Counted from the first letter of the stretch, positions 31,375 through 40,676 are shown. The stretch: 64,000 bases of DNA from Bacillus licheniformis DSM 13 = ATCC 14580 (GCF_000011645.1 NC_006270.3:1423501-1487500), one strand, 5' to 3'. Numbers and translations: made by a program. Notes: generated by a model not told the origin, from the letters alone.

Positions 31375-32174
31375 TCGATTACAAAAAGATACTGACAACG
31401 GCAATAGATGACGCATTCGGCCAAACGATTCAAGAAGTAGACTATTGGATCAAATTCAACGGTTACACCCTGACGGATCACTTTTTCGTGATCAACGACA
31501 GGGGGCGCGGCATTGTTGGCAGGGAACTGAATTTAGTTTCCTTGCCGGGTGTCGATGGCGCTAAATTAAAGGGCGTAAGATACACGGAACGCACTATCGA
31601 GATTGACACCTTATTTATAGCGGCCAACGATGCGGAATTACGAAAGATATTAGAAGAAATAAATTATATCCTTGCGACAGACAAGGAAGAAGCGTTGATC
31701 TTTTCAGATGAGCCAGACCGAACATATTACGCCGTATTCAGTACAGCGCAAGAGAGTGAAGGGCAAAACGGCGTCTATAAAGTGACACTGACATTTGTAT
31801 GCCCGAACCCCGAAAAGGAAGCGGCTGAAACGGTTGTCACAACTGAAACAAATAGCCCTACAGTGGTAAAAAACGATGGGAAAAGGGCGGTTACACCGAC
31901 TATTACATGCGTTTTCGAGTCGGACGCATCTACCTATGAAATTCAGTTGTTGAAAGAAGACGAAACAATCGAAAAGCGGATAAAAGTAAATTTCAACTTC
32001 ATTAAAGGGGACACCCTTGTAATTGATTTTGAAAAGAGAAAAGTGATCATCAACGGCAAAGTAAACATGAATGCGCTGCTTATGCTCTCAAGATGGTTTA
32101 ATATCCCGGTCGGAGAAATCACCGTGAACACAACACACAAAAGCAGTATTTCATTTAACAAGGCGTATATGTAA
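31371..32174 (+). CDS. Distal tail protein (Dit family)
   Basis: A 267-residue protein of the phage tail (SPP1 gp19.1/ TIGR01633) family: YWIKFNGYTLTDHFFVINDR at the start and GREL...LPGVDGAKLKGVRYTERTIE (ring-forming N-terminal belt), and a galectin-like C-terminal part (NMNALLMLSRWFNIPVGEIT). It forms the hub ring to which Tal binds. Overlaps the tape measure gene. Confidence 0.88.
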   Translation: MIDYKKILTTAIDDAFGQTIQEVDYWIKFNGYTLTDHFFVINDRGRGIVGRELNLVSLPGVDGAKLKGVRYTERTIEIDTLFIAANDAELRKILEEINYILATDKEEALIFSDEPDRTYYAVFSTAQESEGQNGVYKVTLTFVCPNPEKEAAETVVTTETNSPTVVKNDGKRAVTPTITCVFESDASTYEIQLLKEDETIEKRIKVNFNFIKGDTLVIDFEKRKVIINGKVNMNALLMLSRWFNIPVGEITVNTTHKSSISFNKAYM

Positions 32175-32186
32175 GGGGGTGCGTTT

Positions 32187-35100
32187 ATGGCCGATATGTG
32201 GATTTTGGACGACAAGGACAAAAAACAAACAATCATATCAAGCGAAGCAAAAGAAGCATGTCGTTTCTATGATGCGCCATTTCGAGAAGAACTGAATGTC
32301 GGTTCTTCTTTTTCTTTTGTCGCGGACGCAGATCACGAGGATAGCGTTCATATAAAACCGGAGAATCAGGTCGTTTTCGAGGACAGGAGAGGAAGAAAAC
32401 GCAATTTCGTTATAAAAGAGCTGGAAGACGCCGACGACGGCGCGAATGCCCGCATTAGGGCCTATTGTGAGCCGGCACTGTCAGAGCTATACGATGAGTT
32501 TGTGACCGACATCAGGCCGCAAAATAGAACAGCCCAGTACGTTCTTGACCGTATTCTTGAGGGTACAAGGTGGCGCGCGAATGTTCCGGTCGATCTTGGC
32601 TTGCATTCAACGAATTTTTATCGCATCAGTGTCATGGAAGCCATCAACCAGATATTGCAGATATGGGGCGGCGAGTATTATGACGAAGTTGTTTTCGATG
32701 AAAATGACAATATCGTTGATCGAGTGATCCATATTCTGCCCCGACGCGGCCAAGATACCGGGAAGCGTGCGGAAATCGATAAAGACATTCAGGAAATCAC
32801 CAGAACGGTACTGAGTTACCCGGTAACAGCCCTGTACGGTTACGGCGCAAGCCTTGAAACCGAAGGCGGCGGCAACACCCGTTATATTGATTTCTCGGAT
32901 GTCGAATGGGTCAAAGCGAACGGCGACCCGGTAGACAAACCAAAAGGGCAAGAATGGGTCGGCGATCCTGACCTTTTGGAGAAGTTCGGCCGAATAATGT
33001 ATGACGGTCAGACGAAGCGGCACCGGTTCCAGAAATGGCAAGACGACAGCATCGAAGACCCGGCCGAATTGCTTAGAAAAACATATGAAGCGCTTATCAA
33101 TCATGAAATGGTGCAAGTCAATTATTCTCTAAAGCTGGAACTGCTTGAATACATTTCGGGTTATGAGCATGAGGCGGTTGATCTTGGCGATACAATGATC
33201 GCAATTGACGACAATTTTCGACACCCTATCGAGGTTCAAACTAGAGTCATTGCAATAGAATACGATCTATCTGATCCCGTGAATACGGCACAGGTAGAAA
33301 TGGGGCAATTTTTAGACCTGTATTCAACCGAAAAGCGGATCAAAGAGCTTGAAACGACAATTGACACGAATCGCGGCAAATGGGACAACGGCGGCGACCC
33401 GATAATCGGCGACGGGAGCTTTCCTGATAAAGTGCCGCCTGTTCCGTCAAATATTAAAGTCGAATCCTTATTCCAAGGGGTTTCGATCACATGGGACTAT
33501 AATCCAAGTTCATATATAGCGGCATATCAGATTTTCGCATCGCCGAATAAAGGATTTACGCCTTTGGATGAAAATTTGATTTTCAGCGGTAAATTAAGCG
33601 GATACGAGCATACGCCGGGCGTTGATCAAGTTTGGTATTATCGAATGCGAACGATCAATACACACGGCACGCCAAGCCCATTTACGCAAGAGTTCACAGG
33701 CGTTACCAGAAGGATTTTGACTGATGACATCGTTTTCGGGGCGGTTACGGCCGAAAAACTTGCCAATCTATCAGTCACGGCCGAAAAACTTTCACAGAAA
33801 TTCGATGAATCCAACATTTTGCCGGGTTCAGTATTGCGTCCGGGTGAATTAGGTAACGTCAACGGTGCATCATGGAGCGTGAAAGAAGGGGAATTCAACG
33901 AAGTAACTGTCACTAGAAAAGCGGACGATACGCGGGCCGGGTTTGGTTTTAGTGCTTTCTATAGATCAACCCTGAGGCTGACTAAGGGTGAAAAATATAC
34001 ATTATCATTCGAGGTTAAAAGGAATAACACTCTTAATATCAATTTTATTTATTTAAAAGATGACAGTGGACAATATCAATTGGATGCACCCGATTTTAAC
34101 GACATTAGCTCTTTCCCTTCCGATGAATTTGTAAGGGTTGACTATGTTTTTCAGTCACCGATCACAACCGAAACAGCCCGGCTGTGGTTAGGAGGTAATA
34201 AAGTCGGAGACGAAAACCCTTCCGTCACCTATAGAAAAATTCAAATTCGAAAAGGCGATGTAAGAAAAGAATTCGCCTTCAGTCCATACGACGTGATGCT
34301 GACTGAACAAGCAGTTTCATCGGCCTTAATTGCGAAAGCGGCCATCCAATCGGCCCACATCCAAGAGGCGGCCATTACGACGGCGGCCATCGCAAACGGA
34401 GCCATTACACGAGCAAAGCTGGGAACGGCTATCATTGGAACGGCTCAGATCGAAGACGGGGCCATCACAAACGCGAAAATCGCCAACCTTTCAGCCGACA
34501 AGATCAACGCCGGGACGATCAAGGGGATTACAATTGAAGGTTCATTGATTCGGGGGGCTAGAATCGAGCCGTTATCGTCATCCAGTGCTTACGAATCTTA
34601 CATTGAAGCAAACAAGATTTACCAGCTTAGAAAAACTAGATATGGTGGTTATCAAGATCGATATGAAGAACTCGATATATCCTCCGGTAGTATCATTCAA
34701 GATTATGGCAATAGGCTTGATGATGATTCGCACGAATCTTTGAACAAAGTTGAGATTTCAAAAGGGAAAGTTGCTCTTTCAAGCGGGAAAACATTTTCTA
34801 CTGGCACTACATCCAGAATGGAAATATTCTCTCAACTTGGGACTAGCGATAACGGACTGTACGGCGGCAATTTTATCACTATGTATAGAAATGACGAAAA
34901 AGTTTTCGAACTTCGACAGGATAGTTGGACAGACCCTGACACTAATGTAATCATGCCGCAAATGTCAATCAGAGCGGAGAAAGTGGATTTCGTTTCATTC
35001 TTTGAAGACGTTTCCGTTTATAGTGAAAAGAGTATATACCATTCTGCAGAAAGAAGTGTCGCCTTATTTTCCAAAGATGGTCCGGTAACTGTCTACGCAA

Positions 35101-35705
35101 AGGACGGCATGAAACTTAATAGGGGAAGCAACGGCGAATATACAACATCGATAACTGCTGATGATGCTTTAAAGATCGCATCTAAAGGAACAATCACGCT
35201 GGAAGATACAGAATTTAACGGCGCAAGTTTATATCTTGGAACAGACAGCAGAGGCCCGCGTATTTGGTCGTATTCAATTAATAAAAGAACAACCACAGCG
35301 GCGGCAAACCTCCATATGGACCAGTACGGAACCTTTCATAAGGTGACATCATCCCAAAAATACAAAATTAACATAGAGGAATTTCCGAACGATAGAGTGG
35401 AAAATATTTTAAAACTAAATCCTAAAACATGGTTTGATAAAAAAGCTGTGGAAGCATATGCAGAAATTTTAGAGAGCGGACAAGAAGATGACGAAAACAA
35501 GCCATATTTCGAGCGAATCCCGGGATTAATTGCCGAAGAGGTATTCGAAGCCGGTCTAAAAGAATTTGTTTTTTTCGGAAAGCCGGACGAAAACGGAAAC
35601 CGTGAAATTGAAGGAATTATGTATGATCGGCTGTTCGCTTTACTCATCCCTATTGTCAGAGACCTGAAAACCCGGATCGAAAATATAGAAAGCACGTTAA
35701 ATTAA
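32187..35705 (+). CDS. Tail tip protein (Tal) with FN3 and S74 self-cleaving chaperone
   Basis: A 1172-residue protein. Residues 1-390: Tal/prophage endopeptidase tail hub (YDAPFREELNVGSSFSFVAD, ARIRAYCEPALSELYDEFVT). Residues about 410-505: FN3 domain (PPVPSNIKVESLFQGVSITW). Residues about 515-690: carbohydrate-binding-like module. Residues about 690-790: AIANGAITRAKLGTAIIGTA hexapeptide-like repeats of trimeric fibers. Residues 1055-1172: peptidase S74 intramolecular chaperone; S1055 and K1060 (SSQKYK) match the Ser-Lys dyad at the cleavage point. The chaperone helps fiber trimerisation and is then cut off. It should recognise the host surface. Confidence 0.88.
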   Translation: MADMWILDDKDKKQTIISSEAKEACRFYDAPFREELNVGSSFSFVADADHEDSVHIKPENQVVFEDRRGRKRNFVIKELEDADDGANARIRAYCEPALSELYDEFVTDIRPQNRTAQYVLDRILEGTRWRANVPVDLGLHSTNFYRISVMEAINQILQIWGGEYYDEVVFDENDNIVDRVIHILPRRGQDTGKRAEIDKDIQEITRTVLSYPVTALYGYGASLETEGGGNTRYIDFSDVEWVKANGDPVDKPKGQEWVGDPDLLEKFGRIMYDGQTKRHRFQKWQDDSIEDPAELLRKTYEALINHEMVQVNYSLKLELLEYISGYEHEAVDLGDTMIAIDDNFRHPIEVQTRVIAIEYDLSDPVNTAQVEMGQFLDLYSTEKRIKELETTIDTNRGKWDNGGDPIIGDGSFPDKVPPVPSNIKVESLFQGVSITWDYNPSSYIAAYQIFASPNKGFTPLDENLIFSGKLSGYEHTPGVDQVWYYRMRTINTHGTPSPFTQEFTGVTRRILTDDIVFGAVTAEKLANLSVTAEKLSQKFDESNILPGSVLRPGELGNVNGASWSVKEGEFNEVTVTRKADDTRAGFGFSAFYRSTLRLTKGEKYTLSFEVKRNNTLNINFIYLKDDSGQYQLDAPDFNDISSFPSDEFVRVDYVFQSPITTETARLWLGGNKVGDENPSVTYRKIQIRKGDVRKEFAFSPYDVMLTEQAVSSALIAKAAIQSAHIQEAAITTAAIANGAITRAKLGTAIIGTAQIEDGAITNAKIANLSADKINAGTIKGITIEGSLIRGARIEPLSSSSAYESYIEANKIYQLRKTRYGGYQDRYEELDISSGSIIQDYGNRLDDDSHESLNKVEISKGKVALSSGKTFSTGTTSRMEIFSQLGTSDNGLYGGNFITMYRNDEKVFELRQDSWTDPDTNVIMPQMSIRAEKVDFVSFFEDVSVYSEKSIYHSAERSVALFSKDGPVTVYAKDGMKLNRGSNGEYTTSITADDALKIASKGTITLEDTEFNGASLYLGTDSRGPRIWSYSINKRTTTAAANLHMDQYGTFHKVTSSQKYKINIEEFPNDRVENILKLNPKTWFDKKAVEAYAEILESGQEDDENKPYFERIPGLIAEEVFEAGLKEFVFFGKPDENGNREIEGIMYDRLFALLIPIVRDLKTRIENIESTLN

Positions 35706-35718
35706 GGAGGAAAACACT

Positions 35719-36018
35719 TTGAATGACACTAAAATGACATACGAAGAACTGGAAGAACAACTCAACAGGCAAGCTTTAAAAGCGGCGGCGTATAGAGAAG
35801 AATTAAGCCAAGCGCATGATAGATTGGCAGAAAGTCGAAGCCTATATATGAATGAATTACAGAAACGGCAGAACCTAGAGCAGGAAAATGAAAAGCTCAA
35901 AAAAGAGCTGCAAGAAGAGCGGATCGGCAATTTGCAGGCGGAAGATGAAGTGATAGAAATGAATCAAGTCGAAGCAAATAAAGAATATCACGAAAAAGGA
36001 GCAGAAGCGGCGAAATAA
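35719..36018 (+). CDS. Coiled-coil protein after the tail fiber gene (99 residues)
   Basis: Starts at TTG 35719 after AAGGAGGAAAAC; ATG 35734 is an alternative. Nearly all residues form a charged coiled coil (YEELEEQLNRQALKAAAYRE and LEQENEKLKKELQEER). May be a tail accessory or a lysis-timing protein. Function unknown. Confidence 0.6.
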   Translation: MNDTKMTYEELEEQLNRQALKAAAYREELSQAHDRLAESRSLYMNELQKRQNLEQENEKLKKELQEERIGNLQAEDEVIEMNQVEANKEYHEKGAEAAK

Positions 36019-36080
36019 GCGGCTTTTTTATTTTGCCTCAAAGAGGTGAAAATGATGTGAGAACGGGAGGATTAAGGGGC

Positions 36081-36350
36081 ATGGCGCAAACAAACGAATT
36101 GGACGTCTTCAAGCATGAGATTACCGAGCTGAAAGCCGATCATAAAACGCTTGAACAGCGAGTCATCACGTTGGAAAGGGCGTCTGATCGGCATGACCAA
36201 CAGATTATGTCGATCAATGATAAGCTCAACAAGATTGAGGAAAACACAACTTGGATCAAGCGCAGCATAACAGGCGCGATCATCACAGCGGTGTGTACAC
36301 TGGTGATCTCCGGGATTGCGGCGCTTTTCATTAATTTTATTCAAAAATAA
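36081..36350 (+). CDS. XhlA/BhlA-like lysis-associated membrane protein
   Basis: An 89-residue protein from ATG 36081 (TTAAGGGGC ahead). Coiled-coil N-terminal part (LDVFKHEITELKADHKTLEQ and ASDRHDQQIMSINDKLNKIE) followed by one membrane helix (about residues 67-85, GAIITAVCTLVISGIAALFI). This is the form of XhlA (PBSX), which acts with the holin in lysis. An upstream GTG/ATG start at 36033 would add 16 residues but has no ribosome site. Confidence 0.8.
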   Translation: MAQTNELDVFKHEITELKADHKTLEQRVITLERASDRHDQQIMSINDKLNKIEENTTWIKRSITGAIITAVCTLVISGIAALFINFIQK

Positions 36351-36365
36351 GGAGGAAGACACAAT

Positions 36366-36629
36366 ATGACAACATTCGACAAAGGCACGGTCGTCCGGAC
36401 GGTGCTTCTTTTTATTGCATTGGTAAACCAGACATTGATCATGTTCGGAAAAGCAGCTTTGCCTATCAGCGAGGACCAGGTGAATACGTTGGCCGACGCT
36501 TTGTATTTGGCCGGTTCCACGGCATTCACCATCATTACGTCTGTGGTCGCTTGGTTCAAAAATAACTATGTCACTGGCAAAGGAAAGCAGCAAAAAGAAG
36601 TTCTAAAACAAAAAGGGTTAACGAAATGA
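36366..36629 (+). CDS. Holin (SPP1/XhlB type)
   Basis: An 87-residue protein with two membrane helices (about residues 10-30, TVVRTVLLFIALVNQTLIMF, and about 47-65, LYLAGSTAFTIITSVVAWFK) and a basic tail (KGKQQKEVLKQKGLTK). This matches the SPP1 holin family. It opens the membrane for the endolysin. ATG 36366 after AAGGAGGAAG. Confidence 0.9.
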   Translation: MTTFDKGTVVRTVLLFIALVNQTLIMFGKAALPISEDQVNTLADALYLAGSTAFTIITSVVAWFKNNYVTGKGKQQKEVLKQKGLTK

Positions 36630-36651
36630 GGTTGCCGGCTGGCAGCCTTTT
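36630..36651 (+). terminator. Hairpin between holin and endolysin genes
   Basis: GGTTGCC (36630-36636) pairs with GGCAGCC (36641-36647), followed by TTTT. A weak terminator that may hold back endolysin expression. Confidence 0.5.
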
Positions 36652-36676
36652 AATAATTTAAAGGAGGATTTTAATA

Positions 36677-37630
36677 ATGGGAATCAAAGGAATCGACGTA
36701 TCACACTGGCAAGGTAATATCAATTGGAAGAAAGTTGCGGGGGACGGTATTAAATTCGCTTTTATCAAAGCAACAGAAGGGACAACATTACAGGACAATA
36801 AATTTGTAACGAATATTTCAGGTGCTAACGCTGTGGGGATTAAAACGGGAGCCTACCACTTTGCAAGATTCGGTTCCAAGTCAGAAGCATTGGCAGAGGC
36901 CAGGTTCTTTTTGTCAGTTGCAAATAAGGTCCATCTCACGTATCCGCTTGTGCTTGATCTTGAAGTTAATCAGCGGAATGTCAGTAAATCAGTTTTGACA
37001 GATGCAGCAGTGGCCTTTTTACGGGAAGTTGAAAAAGCTGGTTACTTCGCCATGATATACAGCGGTAAGTCTTTCCTTGAGAATTGCCTTGACGAATCCA
37101 AGCTGAAGCCATTTGCATTATGGGTTGCTCGTTATAACAACACACTTGGCCGTCATGCAGATATCTGGCAGTATTCTGATTGTGGAAGGGTCGCCGGTAT
37201 TTCTGGGAATGTTGATATGAATATTTGTTATCGTGACGGGTTACGGGCTCAGGTAGCCGTGACAACTGAAAAAGCTGCTACTGTAAAACCTGTTTCAAAC
37301 AAAAAGCCAGTTAAAACGGAGACAGTTTACACAGTCAAAAAAGGGGACACGCTTTCGGAAATCGCACAGAAAAACAACACGACCGTTAAAGCTCTCCAAA
37401 ATTTGAATAACATTAAAGATGCGAATAAGATTTACGTTGGCCAGAAATTAAAGATTAGCGGCAGTCCTTCAACAGCATCGAATAAAAAGCAATATTACAC
37501 CATTAAATCCGGTGACACTTTGTCTGGGATCTCGAAAAGGTTTAATACATCCATTAAGACGCTGCAAGCTTGGAATGGTATCAAGAATGCCAACAAGATT
37601 TACGCTGGTCAGAAAATTCGTGTTAGATAA
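36677..37630 (+). CDS. Endolysin: GH25 lysozyme with two LysM repeats
   Basis: A 317-residue muramidase. GH25 domain at residues 1-195 with catalytic-site residues D7 (GIDVSHWQG), D94 and E96 (LVLDLEVN). Two LysM repeats follow (about 222-265, YTVKKGDTLSEIAQKNNTTV; about 275-317, YTIKSGDTLSGISKRFNTSI) and bind peptidoglycan. No signal peptide, so release depends on the holin. ATG 36677 after AAAGGAGG. Confidence 0.95.
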   Translation: MGIKGIDVSHWQGNINWKKVAGDGIKFAFIKATEGTTLQDNKFVTNISGANAVGIKTGAYHFARFGSKSEALAEARFFLSVANKVHLTYPLVLDLEVNQRNVSKSVLTDAAVAFLREVEKAGYFAMIYSGKSFLENCLDESKLKPFALWVARYNNTLGRHADIWQYSDCGRVAGISGNVDMNICYRDGLRAQVAVTTEKAATVKPVSNKKPVKTETVYTVKKGDTLSEIAQKNNTTVKALQNLNNIKDANKIYVGQKLKISGSPSTASNKKQYYTIKSGDTLSGISKRFNTSIKTLQAWNGIKNANKIYAGQKIRVR

Positions 37631-37656
37631 CGAAATGGGATTACAACATAAAACTA

Positions 37657-37682
37657 AAGCAGGCATTCGGCCTGCTTTTTTG
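37657..37682 (+). terminator. Terminator of the late operon
   Basis: AAGCAGGC (37657-37664), five-base loop, GCCTGCTT (37670-37677), then TTTTTT. It closes the rightward late transcription unit before the cargo genes. Confidence 0.8.
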
Positions 37683-37750
37683 ATTAATTTTATTTCTGAA
37701 AAGATCTGTTTTCTGTATCAACTTATTGGAGTTATGCCAAGCATACTATT

Positions 37751-38344
37751 TCAATTGCCATGACCGTATTCTTCTTCTGAAGCTAATGCATCTCCTTTAG
37801 TAACATGAACAGTACCAAATGGATGGTTAGGAGGAGCATATATGGAGTATAGTTTTAGCGGGATTCTACCTGTATTGGTTAGATTGTGCCATGTTCCAGC
37901 GGGTATTATGATTGCAGAATCATCATAGACATTTCTTTTGAAATTTAAATGGTCTTTATTCTTGCCCATTTGAACGATTCCCTGACCTTGTTCAACACGT
38001 AAGAATTGATCAACGTTAGGGTGCATTTCCAAACCAATATCTTCTCCAACATTGAGACTCATTAAGGTGACTTGCAAATGAGTTCCTGTCCATAAAGCGG
38101 TACGGTACGTATTATTTTGCTTCGTAGCTTCATTGATATTAACCACAAACGCTTCTGGTCCATAATCCTTTAACAAAATGCTGTTACTACCTTTGGATGA
38201 GCGAACAGAACTTAATTTGTTTGCATGCTCTACTTCACTAGGAACAGTCCGGTGAACTGACTGTCTTCTACAGTTGTACATTGGCACATTAACATAATAA
38301 GGATAAGAATATTGATATGGATACATATGAGGAACATAATACAT
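37751..38344 (-). CDS. Cupin protein with Tyr/Pro-rich leader, possible spore-layer protein
   Basis: A 197-residue protein. Residues 1-25 are a Tyr/Pro-rich leader (MYYVPHMYPYQYSYPYYVNV) typical of Bacillus spore coat proteins. Residues about 80-180 are a cupin: LNVGEDIGLEMHPNVDQFLR (metal-binding His and Glu region) and AGTWHNLTNTG (second His). Such cupins include sugar isomerase-like and dioxygenase-like enzymes. The gene is AT-rich and lies with the ferritin-like and DUF421 genes outside the late operon, on the opposite strand. A terminator-like T-run is not seen. Cargo function, probably in the sporulating host, is inferred. Confidence 0.75.
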   Translation of the reverse strand: MYYVPHMYPYQYSYPYYVNVPMYNCRRQSVHRTVPSEVEHANKLSSVRSSKGSNSILLKDYGPEAFVVNINEATKQNNTYRTALWTGTHLQVTLMSLNVGEDIGLEMHPNVDQFLRVEQGQGIVQMGKNKDHLNFKRNVYDDSAIIIPAGTWHNLTNTGRIPLKLYSIYAPPNHPFGTVHVTKGDALASEEEYGHGN

Positions 38345-38499
38345 TTTTTTCTCAATCCCTTCAAAGCTTTATATGAATTAATCCTATGCATTATGCTCAG
38401 GGAATGTACTTAGATACCAATTTTTGTTCAAAGTCAATGGTGTTTGCCTATGCACTTTTAAAATTGATATGTTCTTTTTGCAAGATCAATTCATAAAGT

Positions 38500-39414
38500 T
38501 TAATTTCTCTCAAGACCTCTTCGGAAAGCCTCTAAATGATTTAGTGATGCGTTGCGTAATTGAGTAAAAACTGTTCTTGCATCTGCTGGAAGATCAAAAG
38601 TTAGAAACTTGTTATACATGGCGATATTATCAATTTCTCCTTGTACCCCAGAAGCATATGCATCCTTAAGGGTTACTGGTGTAGTGACATATAATTGAGA
38701 GGTGTCTTTAGGTATCTGTACTTGGTATCGTTCAAAAAGAGAAAGTAATGCATTGATATGCCGTAATTCGGCTTCTTTAATTTGGACAAAGGTTCGAATA
38801 TCCCCGAAGTTTCTTAGAATTTCATTGTATCTTGCTTGAGCTAAGTACTCATCCTGAATGGCAAAGGTAAGCATTTGAGGTAAGGTGAGCCTACCGGAAT
38901 TTAACGCTCCTTTTGCCCCATAATTAACTTGACGTGTTTGTTGTGTAGACGATGTATTTAAAAAAAATAAGAACCATACAGCATGATTTTGTTCATCAGC
39001 TGCTGCACGCTGAAAAACCTTTTTAATTGACTGATTTTGTATTCGGTCTGCTAAATCTAAATAAAAATCGACTGTCTCCTGCTCATCTTTAAAAGCAGAC
39101 TCTAGACTTGTTCTATACTTTTTAGGGCATTCTTCTATGATTATGGGGATTGGCTTTTTGCCTGTCAGGTTAGTGAAAATTCTGCTAAACTCTTCAAAAT
39201 GTCGTTGCTCATCTTGTCTAATTTCAAGTATTTGTTTTCTTATATCTTCTGTGGGGGCATTTTCGGCTATTTGCTTATAGCAGAGAATGGCGCTATGCTC
39301 TCCGTTAATTGCCTTGTGAATGTCATTAATTAGTTTTCTGTCGGGAGGCATACGAAAATCATCACTATTCCTTATATAAGGATTATAAACAGGATAAGGG
39401 TACACCAATTTCAC
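38500..39414 (-). CDS. Tandem ferritin-like domain protein with Tyr/Pro-rich leader
   Basis: A 304-residue protein starting at GTG 39414. A short leader (MKLVYPYPVYNPYIRNSDDF) resembles that of the neighbouring cupin. Two ferritin-like four-helix domains follow: residues about 28-150 (with EHSAILCYKQIAE, EQRHFEEF and DEQNHAVW carboxylate/His motifs) and about 175-300 (with QDEYLAQARYNEI and EAELRHINAL). The E-x-x-H spacing fits a di-iron or di-manganese site. It may store metal or remove peroxide, perhaps in spores. Part of the AT-rich cargo block. Confidence 0.75.
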   Translation of the reverse strand: MKLVYPYPVYNPYIRNSDDFRMPPDRKLINDIHKAINGEHSAILCYKQIAENAPTEDIRKQILEIRQDEQRHFEEFSRIFTNLTGKKPIPIIIEECPKKYRTSLESAFKDEQETVDFYLDLADRIQNQSIKKVFQRAAADEQNHAVWFLFFLNTSSTQQTRQVNYGAKGALNSGRLTLPQMLTFAIQDEYLAQARYNEILRNFGDIRTFVQIKEAELRHINALLSLFERYQVQIPKDTSQLYVTTPVTLKDAYASGVQGEIDNIAMYNKFLTFDLPADARTVFTQLRNASLNHLEAFRRGLERN

Positions 39415-39558
39415 CGTCCTATTTGCGGTATTTAGTAATGTAGCATATGCCTAATACAACAATGAGTGCATGTATATGTGTCTAACCATTATTTCAGTAT
39501 ATATAAGATCTCTTTTGTCTATGATGTTTTTAGACGATACAATAAGTTGGTGAAATCT

Positions 39559-40269
39559 ATGAGTGAACATATTGAAGTAATCCTTCGATCGATTCTTGCC
39601 TTTGGTATTTTATTGGTAGGATCAAGATTGTTGGGAAAACAAACAATTTCACAAATGAATATCTTTGATTTTATTGCATCAATTACATTAGGCGCTATTA
39701 CTGCAAATCTGGCTTTTAATACCTCTCTTAAAATTCATCACATGGTACTGGCTTTTTTTATATTTGTTTTTGTGATCTTAGCCACTGCGTATATATCCCT
39801 TTGGAGTCAAAAAGGCCGCAAATTTTTTGCCGGTGATCCAACTGTTGTGATTCAAAATGGAAAAGTTCTTGAACACAACATGCGAAAAATGCGTTATACA
39901 ATTGATTATTTGAATCAACAACTTAGAGAAAAGAATGTATTCAAAATCGAAGAAGTACTCTATGCCATTGTTGAAACAAATGGGACCTTAACAGTATTAA
40001 AAAAACCACAATTCCGAAATGTGACAAAAAAGGATTTGTGGGTTGCCACTACGCCAGAAGGAAAACTCCCGATTGAATTAATCATGGATGGGAAAATGAA
40101 GAATGAAAACTTGAAAGATAATCAACTCACTCAGGCATGGTTACAATCTGAGATGAAAAAGCGTGGTCTATCCACAGATGAAGTTTTTTATGCAGTATTA
40201 TCACCTGATGGAAATATCTATATAGATACATATGAAGATCATATACATTCTTCTTTTGATAAAGAATAA
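39559..40269 (+). CDS. DUF421 membrane protein (YetF/YkjA family)
   Basis: A 236-residue protein from ATG 39559 (GGTGAAATCT ahead). Three N-terminal membrane helices (about residues 8-26, 36-52 and 58-78), then a cytoplasmic or forespore-side DUF421 domain (GDPTVVIQNGKVLEHNMRKM and the DLWVATTPEGKLP segment). Family members lie in spoVA2mob operons where DUF421 proteins raise spore heat resistance; others are of unknown function. Divergent from the ferritin-like gene with a 144-base shared promoter region. Confidence 0.85.
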   Translation: MSEHIEVILRSILAFGILLVGSRLLGKQTISQMNIFDFIASITLGAITANLAFNTSLKIHHMVLAFFIFVFVILATAYISLWSQKGRKFFAGDPTVVIQNGKVLEHNMRKMRYTIDYLNQQLREKNVFKIEEVLYAIVETNGTLTVLKKPQFRNVTKKDLWVATTPEGKLPIELIMDGKMKNENLKDNQLTQAWLQSEMKKRGLSTDEVFYAVLSPDGNIYIDTYEDHIHSSFDKE

Positions 40270-40676
40270 ATGATTTCAGCATTCTGTAAATACATTTTGA
40301 ATGTATTAGTGACTACATGTTTTAGTGGAAAACTGTTGGCGGATTGTTGTCTAACCCTACCAACAATCATCATTTTCATTCAGAAGTCATCAGATGTACC
40401 ATTCAATAGCGCTTTTTTGACCACATATTTAAGCGTGATCACCAAAATCACCACAAATTTTTCAAAACACGTTAAAAAAGTATGAAAATAAGAAGAGATG
40501 ACGTTAATAAAAAATCTTATGTGGTTTAAAAATTGAAAGGAAACGAATGTCCACGAAATGCTATTTTAAACGGGTGATGTAGGCAAGAATCATTAATCAT
40601 GGTTTGTGAATCGTGAGACATTCTTTGTCTCGGGCTTTTTTCTTCTTATCTCTAGGCTTATGCTTTGCTGAAAATC
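40270..40676. other. Noncoding stretch at the right border of the prophage
   Basis: About 400 bases without a convincing gene. It holds a perfect inverted repeat (AATACATT 40289-40296, AATGTATT 40300-40307) and a rho-independent terminator shape (GAGACA 40615-40620, TGTCTC 40626-40631, then GGGCTTTTTTC). The attachment site attR is expected somewhere between 40.3 and 40.95 kb but cannot be placed without attL. Confidence 0.5.
40614..40642 (+). terminator. Terminator-like hairpin near prophage border
   Basis: TGAGACA/TGTCTCG stem with a short TTCTT loop followed by GGGCTTTTTTC. It may end the DUF421 transcript or a former neighbour. Confidence 0.5.

Noticed and set aside
36002..36030. GCGGC repeats followed by TTTTTT after the coiled-coil gene
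   Set aside because: The two GCGGC words are direct, not inverted, so no terminator stem forms.
40270..40485. 71-codon plus-strand frame after the DUF421 gene
   Set aside because: No ribosome site, sequence without domain and with many Cys/Thr; lies in the border region.
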